From Bradyrhizobiaceae bacterium PARB1 (GTDB lineage: Bacteria > Pseudomonadota > Alphaproteobacteria > Rhizobiales > Xanthobacteraceae), in assembly GCA_002256345.1 (NCBI GenBank), contig NKIY01000014.1, positions 93,947 through 157,946 of the forward strand: a stretch of DNA of 64,000 bases, written 5' to 3'. Below the pieces are notes generated by a model, which had not been told where the DNA came from, searched no databases, and saw only the letters and a program-made list of their open reading frames with translations. The translations under genes and the position numbers were made by a program. Below, one piece after another: positions 61,562 to 64,000 of the stretch. Position 1 is the stretch's first letter; every line of letters begins with the position of its first letter.

Positions 61562-62680
61562 TCAGTCCTTCAGTCTTTGTTCCGACGGTCGTTGGAAGTC
61601 GGGTGAGGATGCGACGAAACGGACAGACCCTCCCAGTAGAGCACAAGCCTTTCGCAGTGAGGCGGCGGTCGAGATTGCCATCTGAGGAAGAACAAGCCAT
61701 TCAAGCGTCCATGCCGAGCCGGATCTCTCGTTCTCGTGCACGAGGGCTTGATGAAGAAGGCCGAGCAAGCCTGCATTGAAGCGCGCCAGTGTCACTAGCA
61801 TCTCGGCCTGAACGGGGTTCGACTTATGCGGAATGGATGAAGAGCCGCCTCCCGATGAACCGAGACGAATTTCATCCACCTCGTTCTGCGTCATGAGAAC
61901 AATGTCTTGACCGATCTTGCCTAGAGTTCCAGATACCAGCGATAGCCAGCTTGCGAATGTCCCGATACGATCACGCTGCGCGTGCCATGGTGGGGTGGAG
62001 CCTAGCATGAGCCGCGAGGCCATGGCGTCGGCGACGGCATCGCCTTGTCCCCGCAAGTCTTCGCGAGTCCCGATCGGCCCACCGAATTGAATAACGAGCA
62101 GCCGGGGCATGAGGTCGCGAAGAGCCGCATGGTAATGCTCGAGCGGAGCGATCCAGGTAGCAAGCTTAGCACCCGCAGTGAATGGTCGAGCCCGTTGCAT
62201 TCGGGTTCTGGCGATCAGTGGAACAGCACCGTCGCGCCGCCTTAGCTCGGCAAGCGCACCGATTACCGCGTCGAGCCGGTCGAGCAGGAGTGCTGCGAGA
62301 TCCTTTAGGCGCAATGCGAGGCCGGTGTCCACGATGTCCTGGCTGGTCGCGCCAAGATGGACCGCTTGTGCGTACCTCTCACCAACGGCAGCGCGCAACT
62401 GTCGTACGAGGTCCGGCACTACGACGCCATCCCGCGCGAGACCCGCTGCCAAGCTGTCCCAGTCGACGCTCAAATCCCGGCAAACGTCAGCAATCCGTTG
62501 TGCCGCTTCGTTCTCAATCAAGCCCAGGTCGGCCTCAGCCCCAGCGAGCGCCGCCTCGACCCGAAGCATCGCCTCTATTTCCGCAGCGTTGCAGAAAAGC
62601 CGGCCGGCTTCATCGTCGCCAACCAAGACGTTCAGCAACGGAAAAGAGGGAGGATGGTTGATCACGGGAGGCATCGTCAA
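61562..62680 (-). CDS. pcaB: PcaB-like cycloisomerase (3-sulfomuconate candidate)
   Basis: A 372-residue member of the fumarase/aspartase superfamily, matching 3-carboxy-cis,cis-muconate lactonizing enzyme. Marks are VHLGATSQDIVDTGLALRLKD near residue 110, RTRMQRARPFTAGAKLATWI and the signature GSSSIPHKSNPVQAE near 285; the usual Met after SSS/T is Ile. PcaB2 enzymes of 4-sulfocatechol degraders cyclise 3-sulfomuconate to 4-sulfomuconolactone. It is convergent with pobA, 86 bases apart, and faces an IS-damaged region upstream, so its promoter may be recent. No pcaC or pcaD accompanies it. Confidence 0.9.
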   Translation of the reverse strand: MTMPPVINHPPSFPLLNVLVGDDEAGRLFCNAAEIEAMLRVEAALAGAEADLGLIENEAAQRIADVCRDLSVDWDSLAAGLARDGVVVPDLVRQLRAAVGERYAQAVHLGATSQDIVDTGLALRLKDLAALLLDRLDAVIGALAELRRRDGAVPLIARTRMQRARPFTAGAKLATWIAPLEHYHAALRDLMPRLLVIQFGGPIGTREDLRGQGDAVADAMASRLMLGSTPPWHAQRDRIGTFASWLSLVSGTLGKIGQDIVLMTQNEVDEIRLGSSGGGSSSIPHKSNPVQAEMLVTLARFNAGLLGLLHQALVHENERSGSAWTLEWLVLPQMAISTAASLRKACALLGGSVRFVASSPDFQRPSEQRLKD

Positions 62681-62754
62681 TCGGCGAGTAACAACGCTGG
62701 AGATACGTTGTTACATACTAGAATTCCTCACTTGGAGCGAGTACAATTTTAGGT

Positions 62755-63012
62755 CTAACGATACGCAGCAGCGCACCGTGTCGCGAAGCGGCGGAAGTGC
62801 TTGAGGTGGTTGAAGCAGCGCTCGATGCGGTTGCGATGCTTGTAAGCCGCGGCATCGTGCGGGATCAGGATCTTGCGGCTGCGGTTTGAGGGGATCACCG
62901 CCTCGGCATTCATGTCGGCGATGAGGGCACGAAAGGCATTGCTGTCATAGGCTTTGTCGGCGAGGAGAGCCTTGCCGGCCTGGCCTTCGAGCAATGCCTG
63001 CGCATTCCAGGG
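62755..63012 (-). pseudogene. IS5-family transposase C-terminal fragment
   Basis: About 86 residues from the end of an IS5 (IS427/ISL2-like) transposase: QALLEGQAGKALLADKAYDSN, the AEAVIPSNRSRK segment and the catalytic Glu region YKHRNRIERCFNHLKHFRRFATR. The N-terminal two thirds are missing. It is cut at about 63012 by repeats that look like the end of an IS21 element, and its end lies 74 bases from the pcaB start. Confidence 0.8.
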
Positions 63013-63067
63013 ATGGTGATCAGGTGTTCCAGGTGATGGTGATCACGGATTCCAGTGATCGCGATCA
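63004..63067. repeat. Three imperfect direct repeats, candidate IS21 end
   Basis: Three copies of a TTCCAG...GATCA motif of 19-20 bases begin at 63004, 63026 and 63049, a period of 22-23 bases. IS21-family ends carry such serial transposase-binding repeats, and the istB gene lies just beyond. The first copy overlaps the truncated IS5 gene, so the IS21 end probably caused the truncation. Confidence 0.6.
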
Positions 63068-63208
63068 CGTCCGGAGACGAACACGACTGACGAGTGTATG
63101 TGTGCTGGAAATGGCCTCCTGGTCAAGGCTGGCGGGTTGGTTTGGAGATCGTCCCGGCGGTCCATGGGAGGGGCCTGTGGGCCGGCGGGGCGATCGGGCG
63201 TGAGGCGA

Positions 63209-63829
63209 TCATGGTTTTTTCTTTTCGCCGGCCTGACGGCGCAGGCTGTCGCCTTTGAGCTCGATGCGGTGTGCATTGTGAATGATGCGATCCAATATCG
63301 CATCGCCGAGGGTGGGATCGGCAATGACGTCATGCCATTGCGGCACGGGGACCTGACTTGTGATCAACAAGGATCCCTTGTCGTAGCGATCATCGACGAT
63401 CTCAAGCAGATCGCGGCGCTGGTCGGCGGTGAGCGGTTCGGGTCCCCAGTCGTCGAGGATGAGGAGATTGACGCGCTCGAGCGCGGCGATCAGGCGCGCC
63501 AGACGGCCTTCGCCGCGCGCCTGGGCGAGATCGGCGAACAGGCGGGATGTTCGCTTGTAGAGGACGGAAAAGCCGTCGCGGCAGGCCTTATTGCCGAGCG
63601 CGCAGGCAAGCCAGGACTTGCCGGTGCCGGTTGGGCCGACAATGACCAGGTGGTTGGCATCGCGGATCCATTGACAGGTGACGAGGGTCTGGAAGAGCGA
63701 ACGATCGAGACCACGGGCGGTGCGATAGTCGACGTTCTCGATGGTGGCGGCTTGACGGAGCTTGGCACTGGTCAAGCGGCGCGTGAGGCGGCAAATGAGG
63801 ATGTACGGGTCTTCGAGCTCTACCCGCAT
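63209..63829 (-). CDS. istB: IS21-family IstB ATPase, N-terminus replaced
   Basis: A 206-residue helper ATPase of IS21 transposition. Walker A is [10 protein letters not shown], Walker B is [11 protein letters not shown], then [33 protein letters not shown] and the C-terminal [18 protein letters not shown]. Full IstB has about 40 more residues at the N-terminus; here the frame starts with [19 protein letters not shown] and upstream DNA does not continue it. istA is not in the window, so the element is probably interrupted near 63830-63870. Confidence 0.85.
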   Translation of the reverse strand: MRVELEDPYILICRLTRRLTSAKLRQAATIENVDYRTARGLDRSLFQTLVTCQWIRDANHLVIVGPTGTGKSWLACALGNKACRDGFSVLYKRTSRLFADLAQARGEGRLARLIAALERVNLLILDDWGPEPLTADQRRDLLEIVDDRYDKGSLLITSQVPVPQWHDVIADPTLGDAILDRIIHNAHRIELKGDSLRRQAGEKKKP

Positions 63830-64000
63830 TTTGTCGGCATTCGTGACGAAGTAAGGCGAAATGTAACCCCGGTCGGGAATGTCCGATATTTTGTGTAAGA
63901 GGCCTCTGTGAAGGTTGAATTGCAGTCGTTTCTTGCATCAGCCGGACGTCGCCATCGATCGCATGGTGGCTAACAGTGGCCGGGCAGCAAGCTCTGTCAA
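63830..64000. other. End of window, probable border of another insertion sequence
   Basis: The last 170 bases hold no complete gene. A segment at about 63868-63900 (GGGAATGTCCGATATTTTGTG) resembles the terminal region of an IS256- or IS3-type element and could be what truncates istB, but no transposase is visible before the window ends. Confidence 0.3.

Overview
The window looks like an accessory, IS-rich region (plasmid or genomic island) of an alphaproteobacterium close to Afipia/Oligotropha/Bradyrhizobium (Nitrobacteraceae). The strongest pointer is a form I aerobic CO dehydrogenase cluster (coxC-M-S-L-D-E-F-G, 40.1-49.0 kb). Its subunit lengths (288, 166 and 809 aa) and catalytic residue numbers (CoxL Cys388 and Glu763) agree with those remembered for Oligotropha carboxidovorans. 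ECF sigma/anti-sigma pairs, a BigR-type regulator and IS3/IS5/IS21/IS110/IS256 sequences fit the same family. No rRNA, tRNA or CRISPR array was seen.

Layout. 0-3.6 kb: a two-component pair (kinase cut by the window edge), a methyltransferase and a nucleoside phosphorylase. 3.7-7.7 kb: sulfite dehydrogenase (sorA, sorB), a beta-lactamase-fold hydrolase and an ECF sigma/anti-sigma pair. 7.9-9.0 kb: a DUF302 protein, then a MerR regulator facing a 27-codon gene with its own MerR-type promoter and terminator. 9.1-13.6 kb: a membrane protein, YVTN-propeller and DUF305 proteins, and a SnoaL-like protein followed by a second ECF sigma/anti-sigma pair. 13.7-29.1 kb: a sulfur and thiol-redox block with a YeiH exporter and LysR regulator, TsdA/TsdB-like cytochromes, a SoxB-like phosphatase, a DsrE-like Tat protein, an orphan binding protein, L,D-transpeptidase, DsbA-like and DsbD proteins, a QseB/PmrA-type two-component system, and a bigR-yeeE-yeeE-tauE operon.

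29.1-39.3 kb holds IS3, IS110, IS256 and IS5 sequences around a universal stress protein, an HdeD-like membrane protein and an RND efflux pump with its TetR regulator. 40.1-49.0 kb is the cox cluster. 49.2-51.9 kb is a tyrosine recombinase/ParA-like operon, broken by frameshifts, next to a TonB-receptor fragment. 53.2-62.7 kb is a catabolic cluster: maleylacetate reductase, MarR, a LigI-like lactone hydrolase, a TRAP transporter, PcaHG-like dioxygenase, PobA-like hydroxylase and PcaB-like cycloisomerase. IS5 and IS21 fragments close the window.

How the parts may work together. Lactonizing cycloisomerase, LigI-like hydrolase and maleylacetate reductase, without pcaC or pcaD, is the enzyme set known for 4-sulfocatechol. 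Here it comes with a PobA homologue whose carboxylate-binding Tyr222 position reads Asn. I infer a route from 4-hydroxybenzenesulfonate through 4-sulfocatechol, 3-sulfomuconate and 4-sulfomuconolactone to maleylacetate plus sulfite. The same window encodes sulfite oxidation (SorAB), candidate sulfite export (YeiH, TauE) and persulfide sensing (BigR). CO oxidation could supply extra electrons.

At least seven conserved genes or gene segments are interrupted by small indels, nearly all reading as a single missing base. This looks more like sequence error than decay, so the affected genes should be read with that in mind.
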